From positions 1 to 37,282 of the forward strand of contig SHVZ01000028.1 in the NCBI GenBank assembly GCA_009694025.1: a stretch of DNA of 37,282 nucleotides, in the 5' to 3' direction. Both the position numbers and the translations under genes were made by a program. The number at the start of each line of letters is the position of its first letter. Within the stretch, counting starts at the first letter, position 1. Positions 16,870 through 25,051 of this stretch are shown here, one piece after another. This stretch comes from Alphaproteobacteria bacterium (GTDB lineage: Bacteria; Pseudomonadota; Alphaproteobacteria; SHVZ01). The notes below the pieces were generated by a model. The model had not been told where the DNA came from, did not search any database, and worked only from the letters and a program-made list of their open reading frames with translations.

Positions 16870-18764
16870 CGCGGACGGCACCGGTCGATCCAGAGACGGC
16901 GAAGCGCCGCCTCGAAGGACCGCGTGTAGCCCGGCGCATCGCAGAGCGGCGATGCCGCGACGCGCGCCCTGAGGTCCGCCCGAAGCCGAGCCAGGCGGAC
17001 GTGATCGCTGGCGAGCGCCGCGGCGCAGGCGACGTAGCCAGCCGCATCGGCGGTCACCAGCTCGTCGAGCCCGACTTGATGAAGCACGCTGGCCCCGACG
17101 CGACCTAGGAAGCGCTCGCCGGCGAGCGATACCACCGGCACGCCCATCCACAGGGCTTCGAAGGTCGTGGTCGAGCCGTTGAACGGGAACGGATCGAGCG
17201 CGATGTCGACCCGGCCGAGCAGGGCCAGCTGCTCGCGACGGCCAAGTTCCCCGGCAACGAATATCAATCGGGACGGGTCGATACCGCGGTCGGCGAATGC
17301 TTGGCCGACACGTCGGCGCAGCCCGGCGGAGGAGTATCGGTTGAGATACTTGAGCAGCAGCTTCGATCCCGGCACCGCCGCCATCACTTCGGCCCAGAGA
17401 GTGAAGACCTCGGGTGTATGCTTGGACGTGTTGTTGCAGGAGCCGAAGGTGATGTGGCCGGTGTGGAGCACCGGCGGCGGCCCCGGCTCCGGCACATCGG
17501 CTGGCGGCTCATGCAGGTAGAAGCAAGGCAGCCGCACCAGCTTCTCGGTGAAGCGCTCGCGGGTCGTCTCCGGATGAAGCACGGGATCGGTGATCCATGC
17601 GTCCATGACCGTGAGACCGGAGGTCGCGAGGTCGTGGAAGCTCGCCTGGACGGGCGCCGGACGATGGGCGGCAACTCCTAGCCGATTGTGTCCGGTGTGG
17701 CCCGCGAGCACGATCAGGATGTCGATTCGGTCTGACCGGATCTGACGCGCGACGTCGGCGTCCGGTACGCCGAGGACATCCCGCCAGGCATCGGCCACCG
17801 CCCGGAAGCGCTCGGTCACCGGATCGACGGAGCGGAGGCTCGCGTAAAGGACCGACTCGAAGCGCGACCGGTCCCGGTGTTCGAGGACGCCGATGATGTT
17901 GCGCGCGACCGGGTGCTCGCGGAAGTCGGCTGAGATCCAGCCGATCCTCAGGCGCCGCTCCGGACTCGGATCGACGGTGGCCGGAGGGGCCGAGGAATAG
18001 ATCGGCCGGGCATAGGCAGCCTCCCAGCGCCGGAACTCGGCAAAGAAGGCCTCCTCGGAAACCCGGCCGTCGTAGGAGAGGCAGAACAGCAGATTGGAAT
18101 GAAGCCATGGCACGGGCCTGAGCCCAAGCGCCCGGCGGAACCGGCGTATCGCGGCGACGAGATCGCCTTCCGCCTGATCGAGGCTGGCGAGGTTGCTGTG
18201 CGCTTCGACAAGGTCGGGCCTGAGGACGAGGCTCCGCCGGTAGCCAGGGCGCGCCTCGTCCAACGCGCCGAGAAGCTGGAGCGCGTTGGCGCGGTTGGCA
18301 TGGGCGTCGGCATAGTCCGGTCGGAACGCCAGGGCGCGGTCGAAGCAGCCGACTGCCTGCTTCCATTCCGCGAGATCGAAGAGCGCACCGCCGCAGTTCG
18401 CGTGCGCCTCGACGAAATCCGCGCGGACGGCGAGGGCCCGAAGCAGCACCCGGAGCGCGGAGATCTGCTGGCCGGTGCGCAGAAGCACGAGAGCGAAATG
18501 GTTGATCGCCTCGGCAAAGCTCGGATCAAGCACCAGCGCGCGGACCAGGAACGGCGCGGCGCGGGCAAAGGCGCCGGCGTGAACCAGGGCGAGGCCGGCG
18601 AGGTTGAGCGCATCGGCGTTGAAGGGGTCAGCGGCGAGCGCCGCTTGGTAGAGGCGGAACGCCTCGTCGAGCTGCCCTCGGCCATGAGCAGCCATGCCCT
18701 CGGCCAGACGCGCCGCCCCAACCTCCGACTGACGTCCCACGACGCTTGTTCCGATCCGGCTCAC
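16866..18764 (-). CDS. TPR-GT41 protein glycosyltransferase, copy D
   Basis: A 632-residue paralogue. Regular TPR units (for example YADAHANRANALQLLG) cover about 20-230. The catalytic region has IGWISADFREHPVARN with His284, LAGHTGHNR, SFHDLATSGLTVMDAW, FGSCNNTSKHTP, LLLKYLNRY and DIALDPFPFNGSTTTFEALW. The full canonical motif set makes it probably active. The start is uncertain: GTG at 18764 has GGAGG only one base away, while GTG at 18740 lacks a good site; either leaves the first TPR intact. It begins 52 bp after the FkbM-type gene, the largest gap in the train, so a secondary promoter there is possible. Its stop overlaps the ATG of copy C. Confidence 0.87.
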   Translation of the reverse strand: MSRIGTSVVGRQSEVGAARLAEGMAAHGRGQLDEAFRLYQAALAADPFNADALNLAGLALVHAGAFARAAPFLVRALVLDPSFAEAINHFALVLLRTGQQISALRVLLRALAVRADFVEAHANCGGALFDLAEWKQAVGCFDRALAFRPDYADAHANRANALQLLGALDEARPGYRRSLVLRPDLVEAHSNLASLDQAEGDLVAAIRRFRRALGLRPVPWLHSNLLFCLSYDGRVSEEAFFAEFRRWEAAYARPIYSSAPPATVDPSPERRLRIGWISADFREHPVARNIIGVLEHRDRSRFESVLYASLRSVDPVTERFRAVADAWRDVLGVPDADVARQIRSDRIDILIVLAGHTGHNRLGVAAHRPAPVQASFHDLATSGLTVMDAWITDPVLHPETTRERFTEKLVRLPCFYLHEPPADVPEPGPPPVLHTGHITFGSCNNTSKHTPEVFTLWAEVMAAVPGSKLLLKYLNRYSSAGLRRRVGQAFADRGIDPSRLIFVAGELGRREQLALLGRVDIALDPFPFNGSTTTFEALWMGVPVVSLAGERFLGRVGASVLHQVGLDELVTADAAGYVACAAALASDHVRLARLRADLRARVAASPLCDAPGYTRSFEAALRRLWIDRCRPR

Positions 18765-18816
18765 GCCTCCGGCTTATACCGGGCGGGGCGCGCGAACAAC
18801 CGGCACGATGGGCCGG

Positions 18817-19746
18817 CTAGCTCTGGGTCGGCTCCGGGACGAAGGTCCGGACCGGGGAGATGCCGCTCCACACGTCGTTGGGCCCCTCGACCTTCCGTCC
18901 CTCGATCCGCGTGGCGTCACCAGGCGGCAATCCGAGCATGCCGACCGACACCGTCTCGGCGAAATGGTTCTTGTCGTTGCCGGCGAAATTTCCCGGCCGC
19001 CAAACCGGCGCGATGTCCCAGTAGAGCTGGTATCCCCGATCTTGAAGGTGGGAGATCAGCGCCGCCGACTTGTCGCGGCGATGGTTCGCCACGTGGACGA
19101 CCGGTGCGCAGGTGGCGAGCGTCGCCTCGGCCCCGCGGAGGGCATCGACCTCCATACCCTCGACGTCGATCGCCAGGAGGCGGCAATGACGAAGCTCGAA
19201 CGAATCGATGGTGTTGAGGGGAACCGCGTCGCCGCCTTCCCACTCCTGGTCCTTTAGGCCGAGGGCGGCGAAGTTGTTCTCGACCCGGGGGCTCAGGATC
19301 GGGACCACGAGCTGCCCCGCCTCCTCGCCGGCCGCCATCAGCGGCGCGTAGACGTTGGTCAGGCTGTTGATGGCCACGTTGGCGCAGAGTATCTGATGAA
19401 GCAGGCGTTGCGCTTCAATCGCGATCACCGCGCCGGTCGCGCCCACCGCTTGCGCCAACGCGACCGTGCCGCTGCCGATATTGGCGCCGGCGTCGATGGC
19501 GATGTCGCCGGGTCGGACGATCTTGCGGAAGAGGTCGAGGCGCTCGCCGCAATATTCGCCGTAGAGCTCGATCGAACGGCCGATGAACTGGTCGAAACGA
19601 TTGTAGAGAATGACCCCGTCGCGTGTCCGAGCCAGGCGGGTATACCCCTCCGGGTGGACCTCGGCTAAGTCGACCGCAGGCACGATGCTCGTCCTGATGC
19701 CATCACGCGCTCCCCCTTCTAGGGCACCCCGGCCGGCGGCCAACAA
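18817..19746 (-). CDS. FkbM-family S-adenosylmethionine methyltransferase
   Basis: A 309-residue reading with the SAM-binding motif IDAGANIGSGTVALA at about 84-98, the acidic motif II in VIAIEAQ (Glu111), and the FkbM signature LLAIDVEGMEVDALRGAE near 190-207. Enzymes of this family usually O-methylate sugars. Embedded in a glycosyltransferase train, it probably methylates a sugar or the finished glycan (inference). The start is uncertain: the longest reading begins with TTG at 19746, without a clear ribosome-binding site. GTG at 19683 would give 288 residues and loses no motif. It lies 24 bp after copy E. No signal peptide or membrane helix is seen, so it is cytoplasmic. Confidence 0.82.
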   Translation of the reverse strand: MLAAGRGALEGGARDGIRTSIVPAVDLAEVHPEGYTRLARTRDGVILYNRFDQFIGRSIELYGEYCGERLDLFRKIVRPGDIAIDAGANIGSGTVALAQAVGATGAVIAIEAQRLLHQILCANVAINSLTNVYAPLMAAGEEAGQLVVPILSPRVENNFAALGLKDQEWEGGDAVPLNTIDSFELRHCRLLAIDVEGMEVDALRGAEATLATCAPVVHVANHRRDKSAALISHLQDRGYQLYWDIAPVWRPGNFAGNDKNHFAETVSVGMLGLPPGDATRIEGRKVEGPNDVWSGISPVRTFVPEPTQS

Positions 19747-19770
19747 GGCACCCCGCGCCAGCCCTCAGGT

Positions 19771-21666
19771 TTAGCGGTGCGCCTCTATAACAGATTGATT
19801 TCGCGAAGCCAAACACCAGCCGCGCCAGAGCCGCCGGTAGGCATCGACGAGCGACCGGGCATGGCCGGAGGCGTCGCAGAGCGGCGATGCCAGAAGGTGG
19901 TCTCTGAGGTCCCGGCGAAGGCCGATCCGGCGGTCAAGGTCGGCCGCGACGGCACTCGCCAGGCCGACATAGGCCGCCTTGTCGGCAGCCACCAGGTCGC
20001 CGAGGTCGAGATGGCGAAGGAAGCTCGCGCTCATCCGGCCGAGGAATCGGCTGCCCTCGAGGGTGACGACGGGGACGCCCATCCACAGCGCCTCGAAAGT
20101 GGTGGTACAACCGTTGAACGGAAACGGGTCGAGGGCAACGTCGACCTCGTTGAGAAGGGCGAGCTGGGCCATGCGCGGCAGCCGCCCGGCGCGCAGCTCG
20201 ATACGATCGGGAGCGATGCCGTGGGCGGCGAAGCGAGCTCGGAGAAGCTGGCCCAGCTCAGGGCCGGCGAAGCGGTTGAGAAATTTCATCAGCAGGCGCG
20301 AGCCCGGCACGGTCTCCAGTACCCGGGACCAAAGGCCGATCACTTCGGGGGTCATCTTGGCGGGATTATTGAACGAGCCAAAGGTGATTCGTCCGGTCGC
20401 CGCCGACGGCGGCCGGACCAGCGGCGGCGACGGCGAAGGCGCCGCATGGTTGACAAGACAGGGGAGTCGCACGAGCGACTCGGCGAAGCGTTCGGCCGTC
20501 GCTCCTGGGGGATGGATCTGGGAATCGGTGAACCAGGCGTCGACCGCCGTCATGCCGGTGGTGGTGAGGTCGTAGAGGGCGACTTGGACCGGTGCCGGCT
20601 TCAGTGCAGCGACCAGGGGCCGGTTGTCCGCCGTGTGCGGAGCGACCATGACCAGCACGTCGATTTCGTCATCGCGGATCCGATCGGCGATCAGACGCTC
20701 GTCCTCGCCCCCGACCCATCGCCAACGATCAGCGATCCGCCGGAAGCGTTCGGTCATGGCATCGCCCGCCCGCGGCAACGCGTAGAGGGTGATCTCGACC
20801 TCGGTACGGTCGTGGCACTCGAGCGAAGCGATCAGGTTGTGGCCAACCGGATGATCGCGGAAGTCGGCCGAGACATAGCCGATTCGCATCCGGCGCTCCG
20901 GGTCGCGATCATTCGCGTGCGCTCGCGCCTCGGCGTAGAGGGGGCGGGCGTGGCGGGCCTCCCAGTCGCGAAATCCCCGGTAGATCGTCTCATCGTCGAC
21001 AGCCTCGGCGTAGCTCAGCGTGAACAGCAGGTTGGAGTGGATCGCCGACTGTCCGGGATCGACCGCGAGGCCACGACGGTAGCGAATGATGGCAGCACCG
21101 GCATCGCCCCCCGCCTGATGCAGGACCGCCAGGTTCGACCAGGCGCCGGCGTGACCGGGGACGAGTGCCAGCGCGCCCATGAGCGAGCGCCGTGCATCGC
21201 CGATCCGGCCCTCGGCGAGCAGCGCCGGGCCGGCATTGTTGAGCGCGTCGGAATAGCCCGGTCTCAGCGCCAGGGAGCGGGCGTAGGCCCGGACGGCGCG
21301 GTCGGAACGACCACGCGCGGCCTCGGTGTTGCCGAGGTTGTAGGCGGCCTCCGCGAAGTCCGGCCTGAGAACCAGGGCACGCCGGAGCGCCGCCAATGCG
21401 GCGAGCAGCCACCCGCCGGTCTTGAGCGCGCCGGCAACGGCGATGTGGAGTTCCGGATCTCCGGGCCGGTCGACCGCCGCCGCGGTTCCAGCAAGCGCGT
21501 CGGCTGGGCGGCCTTGCTGAGCGGCGAGGAGTCCGAGCATGCGCCGTGCGTCGGCCTGACCGGGCCGGATCTCGAGGATCTGCCGGTAGCCTTCCTCGGC
21601 CGCGGCCAGCCGCCCCGCCCGATGGTCGGCGGCCGCCTCGGCGAAACGCGCGGCCGGATCGATCAT
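19771..21666 (-). CDS. TPR-GT41 protein glycosyltransferase, copy E
   Basis: A 631-residue paralogue. TPR units run to about residue 215 (for example AEAAYNLGNTEAARGRSD). The catalytic region has IGYVSADFRDHPVGHN with His272, VAPHTADNRP, ALYDLTTTGMTAVDAW (Tyr-Asp where copies B-D have His-Asp), FGSFNNPAKMTP, LLMKFLNRF and DVALDPFPFNGCTTTFEALW. The His to Tyr change at a motif otherwise held in copies B, C, D and H is worth noting. The start ATG at 21666 overlaps the stop of the GT4-like gene (ATGA); an in-frame ATG 63 bases upstream lies inside that gene and is rejected. The protein ends in an extra polar tail, SRNQSVIEAHR. Confidence 0.87.
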   Translation of the reverse strand: MIDPAARFAEAAADHRAGRLAAAEEGYRQILEIRPGQADARRMLGLLAAQQGRPADALAGTAAAVDRPGDPELHIAVAGALKTGGWLLAALAALRRALVLRPDFAEAAYNLGNTEAARGRSDRAVRAYARSLALRPGYSDALNNAGPALLAEGRIGDARRSLMGALALVPGHAGAWSNLAVLHQAGGDAGAAIIRYRRGLAVDPGQSAIHSNLLFTLSYAEAVDDETIYRGFRDWEARHARPLYAEARAHANDRDPERRMRIGYVSADFRDHPVGHNLIASLECHDRTEVEITLYALPRAGDAMTERFRRIADRWRWVGGEDERLIADRIRDDEIDVLVMVAPHTADNRPLVAALKPAPVQVALYDLTTTGMTAVDAWFTDSQIHPPGATAERFAESLVRLPCLVNHAAPSPSPPLVRPPSAATGRITFGSFNNPAKMTPEVIGLWSRVLETVPGSRLLMKFLNRFAGPELGQLLRARFAAHGIAPDRIELRAGRLPRMAQLALLNEVDVALDPFPFNGCTTTFEALWMGVPVVTLEGSRFLGRMSASFLRHLDLGDLVAADKAAYVGLASAVAADLDRRIGLRRDLRDHLLASPLCDASGHARSLVDAYRRLWRGWCLASRNQSVIEAHR

Positions 21667-22862
21667 TGCGGACTCGCGCGTGCGAGGAGGAAGCTGACGA
21701 AACGATCCATGCCGTCGCGAGCCCGCCAAACCTCCCCGGCCCGCCGGGCGCCTTCGGCAATGCGCGGGTAGTCGCCGGCGAGCGCCAGGATCGATCGGGC
21801 GAAGGCGGCCGCATCATGGCCACCAGCGACAATGCCGGCATAGGGGTGCGGCGCGAGCTGTGCTGCCATCATGGTCTCGGGGGGCACGATCACCGGCCTT
21901 CCGAGATACACCGCCTCCTCGAATACCGCCGAGGTGCCTGATCGGTAGACCATCGACTGATAAGGCAGGAGGACCGCGTCCGCGTCCTCGATCACGCGAT
22001 AGTAATCGTCCTCGCCGATGAATCCCGCGATCGTCTTCGTGTCGTAGCGAGCGCGGGCGAACTTCTGAAACTCGGCGACCCGCTCGGCGTCCGATCGCCA
22101 GCCGTTGAGCTGGACGGCGAACTCGACGTCGCCCCGCGCGCCGCCGACAGCACGGATGATGTCGGCGAGCAGATGGAAGCCTTTCCTCAGCGTCGCCTCG
22201 CCGCAGAAGAGGATGCGGTGCTTGGAGCGCGGCGGACGCTTGGTCTGGACCCGGTCGCGGAGCCAGCCCGAGGCCGGGTTGGGATAGGGCATGACCTCGA
22301 CCGGCGCTTCCGAGAGCGCTCCGAATTCGTGAGCCTGCAGGTCGGAAAGGGTCAGCAGCAGCACCTGGCCGAGGTGAGGTCGCAGCCGATTGAAGGCATG
22401 GCGATAGAAAGCGGCATCCCAGGACAAGGGCTCCCCTTCGCTCAAGCCGGAGACGTGCGGAAGCACCAGAGCCAGCCGTGACGACGCCGGAAAGAGCCCG
22501 GAAGCCAGCCAGCGGGCGAGCCCCAGGAGCATCCGGTTGGTCGTGGTGTGGACGATCACCAGCGAATCGGAGAGGTCGACGGCGCCTGACAGCGTCTTGA
22601 GATCGGCGAACGCCTGCTCGTTGAGGTCGAGATAGTCTTCGAAGTCGCGGATCAGGCGGTCTTCGGAGCTCCGGGCGTAGGGATGAAAGATGAAGCTCGG
22701 CTCGGCGCCCAGCCGCACGGCCAGTTCCGGGGTGACCCGCTGGTTGACGAAGAGCCGATAGGGAACCCCCAGACGACGCAGCTCACCGACCAGACCGAGG
22801 TCGAGGTTGTAGTGGTGCCCGATCGCCGTCTGGAGGCCGGGGTCAAGGAGCACGACGCGCAT
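21663..22862 (-). CDS. GT4-type (GT-B fold) glycosyltransferase
   Basis: A 399-residue glycosyltransferase without TPRs. The N-terminal half opens MRVVLLDPGLQTAIGHHYN, a Rossmann-type strand and loop. The C-terminal half has ILFCGEATLRKGFHLL (about 235-250), typical of Glycos_transf_1. Further on, DADAVLLPYQ and YRSGTSAVFEEAVYLGRPVI hold the Glu-rich donor-binding motif (E-x7-E region) of GT4. It is the only non-GT41 transferase in the train and could extend a glycan started by the GT41 enzymes (inference). Its ATG at 22862 is 11 bp after copy F and its stop overlaps the start of copy E. The donor sugar cannot be read. Confidence 0.82.
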   Translation of the reverse strand: MRVVLLDPGLQTAIGHHYNLDLGLVGELRRLGVPYRLFVNQRVTPELAVRLGAEPSFIFHPYARSSEDRLIRDFEDYLDLNEQAFADLKTLSGAVDLSDSLVIVHTTTNRMLLGLARWLASGLFPASSRLALVLPHVSGLSEGEPLSWDAAFYRHAFNRLRPHLGQVLLLTLSDLQAHEFGALSEAPVEVMPYPNPASGWLRDRVQTKRPPRSKHRILFCGEATLRKGFHLLADIIRAVGGARGDVEFAVQLNGWRSDAERVAEFQKFARARYDTKTIAGFIGEDDYYRVIEDADAVLLPYQSMVYRSGTSAVFEEAVYLGRPVIVPPETMMAAQLAPHPYAGIVAGGHDAAAFARSILALAGDYPRIAEGARRAGEVWRARDGMDRFVSFLLARASPQ

Positions 22863-22873
22863 GGCAGAGGACG

Positions 22874-25051
22874 CTACGCGGTCGCGACGGCGCTTTCGAG
22901 GAAATCCTCGATCGCCGCGACCGACGACGCGCTGTCGAAAAGCACCGACGACTCCCCGGCGATCGCGGCTGAAAGCCGGCCTCGCTCGTCGGCATCGCCG
23001 GCGATACGGAGCGCAAGGTCGACATAGTGGTCGAGGTCGCGCGCCACCGGCCCGCCGATGCCCATCAGCCCGTAGAATCCGGCCGTATGGCGGGCCCGCA
23101 TGAAGCGCCCGGGCCAAGTGACGATCGGTGCTCCCATGGCGAAGGCCTCCAGGCTCGAGTGGCCGCCGCTGTAGTGGATCGGGTCGAGGACGACGTCGGC
23201 GGCGGCAAGAAGCGACAGGTAGTCCTGACCGCCGAGATGCGGGAGCACCACGATGCGCTCGGGATCGGCGCCCGCGGTTGCGAGTCGGGTCGTAAGCTGC
23301 TGGGCCCAGTTCGGGTGACGGCCGTGGATCAGGACCAGCCGGCCGCGGGGATCGGCGGCGAGGATGCGGGCGAACGCCTGATCGCCGGCCGGATGCAGCT
23401 TGAACAGGCTCTGCGGGCAGACATAGAGGCGTCCTTCGGGAAGACCGAGCGCCGACCGCGCCTTCGGTACCGCCGGCGGGTTGGGCCTAGCGAGCCGCAC
23501 GGTCGGCCCGGGAAGACGCGCGAGCCGCTCGACGTAGTGGGCCTCTGCACCTTCCGGCTCCATGCAAGCCGCCGACAGCATCCAGTCGACCGTCCCGAGG
23601 CCGGTCGTATCCGGATGTCCCCAGGTCATGACCTGGACCGGCGCCAGGCGCGCGAAGGCGAGAAAATACGTCATCGGCTCCATGCCGATGTCCGGGAAGT
23701 ATAGAAGGTCGAGCCGGAGGTCGGCGATGGCGCGGCGCGCATCGGCGAGGCGTGGCGGCAGGCGAAGGACCCGGTCGGCCGAACGCGCGAGCGAGACGGC
23801 GAGCGCGTCATCGCCATGGTCGGGGCCTATCAGCGTCACATGGAAGCGCCGGCGGTCGAGGCCCTCGATCAGGCCGCGGTTGAGCCGGCCGATGGTGTGG
23901 GTGCGGAGCAGCGTCGAGACGAAGCCGACGGCGATGCGGCCGTCGGGACGCAGGGGGCGGCGGGCGAGGTCTTCGGAAAGCGACGGGCAGGCCGCGCGAT
24001 AGAAGCGGGCGATCTCCTCCTGCAGCGGCCGGTCGTCGCGACCGTGATAAGCCAGATAGAAGTTGCCGTGGCCGATCTCGGCGACCGGGTCGCCGAGGCG
24101 CACGCCCGTGCAGGCGGCAAGCGCAGCGGCCACGCCGTCGCGTGCGGCGTCGATCGCCGCGACCGAGTCCGGGATGATCGGCAGCAGAAGCGCCTGTTTC
24201 ACCCGGATCCAGTCCGGCGCTCCCTCGGCGATCAGCCGGCCGTAGAGGTCTCGTGCCTCCTCGGTCCGGCCCTGATCTCGGCGGACACCGGCAAGGTTGA
24301 TCCGGGCTTCGGGGATCCGCTCGGCTACGGCGGCGAAAGCCTGGGCCGCCTCGTCGAGACGGCCGAGTTGAAACAGCGCGTTGCCGCGATGGAAGGATGC
24401 CGCCGGATGGCGGGCGGCGCGATCGAGCAGCGCCAGCGCCTCGCGCGGGCGGCCTGCGGCGAGCCTGGCCGCGCCGTCGGCGACCAGCGCCTCCGGCAGA
24501 TCGGGACGGACCGCCAGCGCGCGGCGGAATCCGCCGGCGACGACCCAGGCCTGGGCAAAGCCCGGGTCGAGGGCAAGGGTCCGGCGGAGAGCACCCGCCG
24601 CCTGCGGCCCGAGAGCGAGCGCGAAAGCGAAATGCAGCTCGGGGATGTTGAGGTCGAGCGCGAGCGCCCGGCGGTGAGCCCCGACCGACAGGCCCGCCTC
24701 GCCGAGCTCGCCGAGCAGGGCGCCGAGATTGCCCCAGCCGTCCGCGAGGCCCGGTTCGGCCGCCAGCGAGCGGCGGTAGCTCGTGCGCGCCGCCTGCCGG
24801 TGGCCGAGGCGGCGGCGCGCGTTGGCGAGGTTGTTGTTGAGGATCGCGTCGGCCGGGCGCGCGCGGAGCGCCCGTCCGATCAGGTCGAGGGCGCGTCCAC
24901 CGTCACCACGCTCGAGCGCGATCAGCCCGAGATGATGCAGCGCATCGACGTGATCGCCATCACCGTCGAGGGCCAGGCGATAGCGGGCCTCGGCCTCGGC
25001 AAGCCGGCCGGCGCGGTGCAGCGCCAGGCCTTCGGCGAAGGCGTCGGTCAC
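22874..25051 (-). CDS. TPR-GT41 glycosyltransferase, divergent SPINDLY-like copy F
   Basis: A 725-residue protein with a long TPR array (about 1-275), a linker, and a catalytic region unlike the other copies. It has VGFVSTLLRTHTIGRLNRG with His385, then QVMTWGHPDTTGLGTVDWML, KLHPAGDQAFARIL and DVVLDPIHYSGGHSSLEAFAMGAPIVTWPG. The last element replaces the DPFPFNGSTT motif. These features point to a separate lineage of TPR glycosyltransferases rather than a recent duplicate. The start is GTG at 25051, overlapping the stop of copy G (GTGA), so it is coupled to it. Downstream, the GT4-like gene begins 11 bp later. The GlcNAc or fucose donor is not decided by sequence reading. Confidence 0.85.
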   Translation of the reverse strand: MTDAFAEGLALHRAGRLAEAEARYRLALDGDGDHVDALHHLGLIALERGDGGRALDLIGRALRARPADAILNNNLANARRRLGHRQAARTSYRRSLAAEPGLADGWGNLGALLGELGEAGLSVGAHRRALALDLNIPELHFAFALALGPQAAGALRRTLALDPGFAQAWVVAGGFRRALAVRPDLPEALVADGAARLAAGRPREALALLDRAARHPAASFHRGNALFQLGRLDEAAQAFAAVAERIPEARINLAGVRRDQGRTEEARDLYGRLIAEGAPDWIRVKQALLLPIIPDSVAAIDAARDGVAAALAACTGVRLGDPVAEIGHGNFYLAYHGRDDRPLQEEIARFYRAACPSLSEDLARRPLRPDGRIAVGFVSTLLRTHTIGRLNRGLIEGLDRRRFHVTLIGPDHGDDALAVSLARSADRVLRLPPRLADARRAIADLRLDLLYFPDIGMEPMTYFLAFARLAPVQVMTWGHPDTTGLGTVDWMLSAACMEPEGAEAHYVERLARLPGPTVRLARPNPPAVPKARSALGLPEGRLYVCPQSLFKLHPAGDQAFARILAADPRGRLVLIHGRHPNWAQQLTTRLATAGADPERIVVLPHLGGQDYLSLLAAADVVLDPIHYSGGHSSLEAFAMGAPIVTWPGRFMRARHTAGFYGLMGIGGPVARDLDHYVDLALRIAGDADERGRLSAAIAGESSVLFDSASSVAAIEDFLESAVATA

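Noticed and set aside
19777..21771. A 664-codon open frame on the plus strand antisense to GT41 copy E
   Set aside because: Long antisense frames are expected in very G+C-rich genes. Its translation has no recognisable domain, while the minus strand gives a clear glycosyltransferase. The same applies to other long antisense frames in the window, such as 5088-6422 (+) and 30203-32218 (-).
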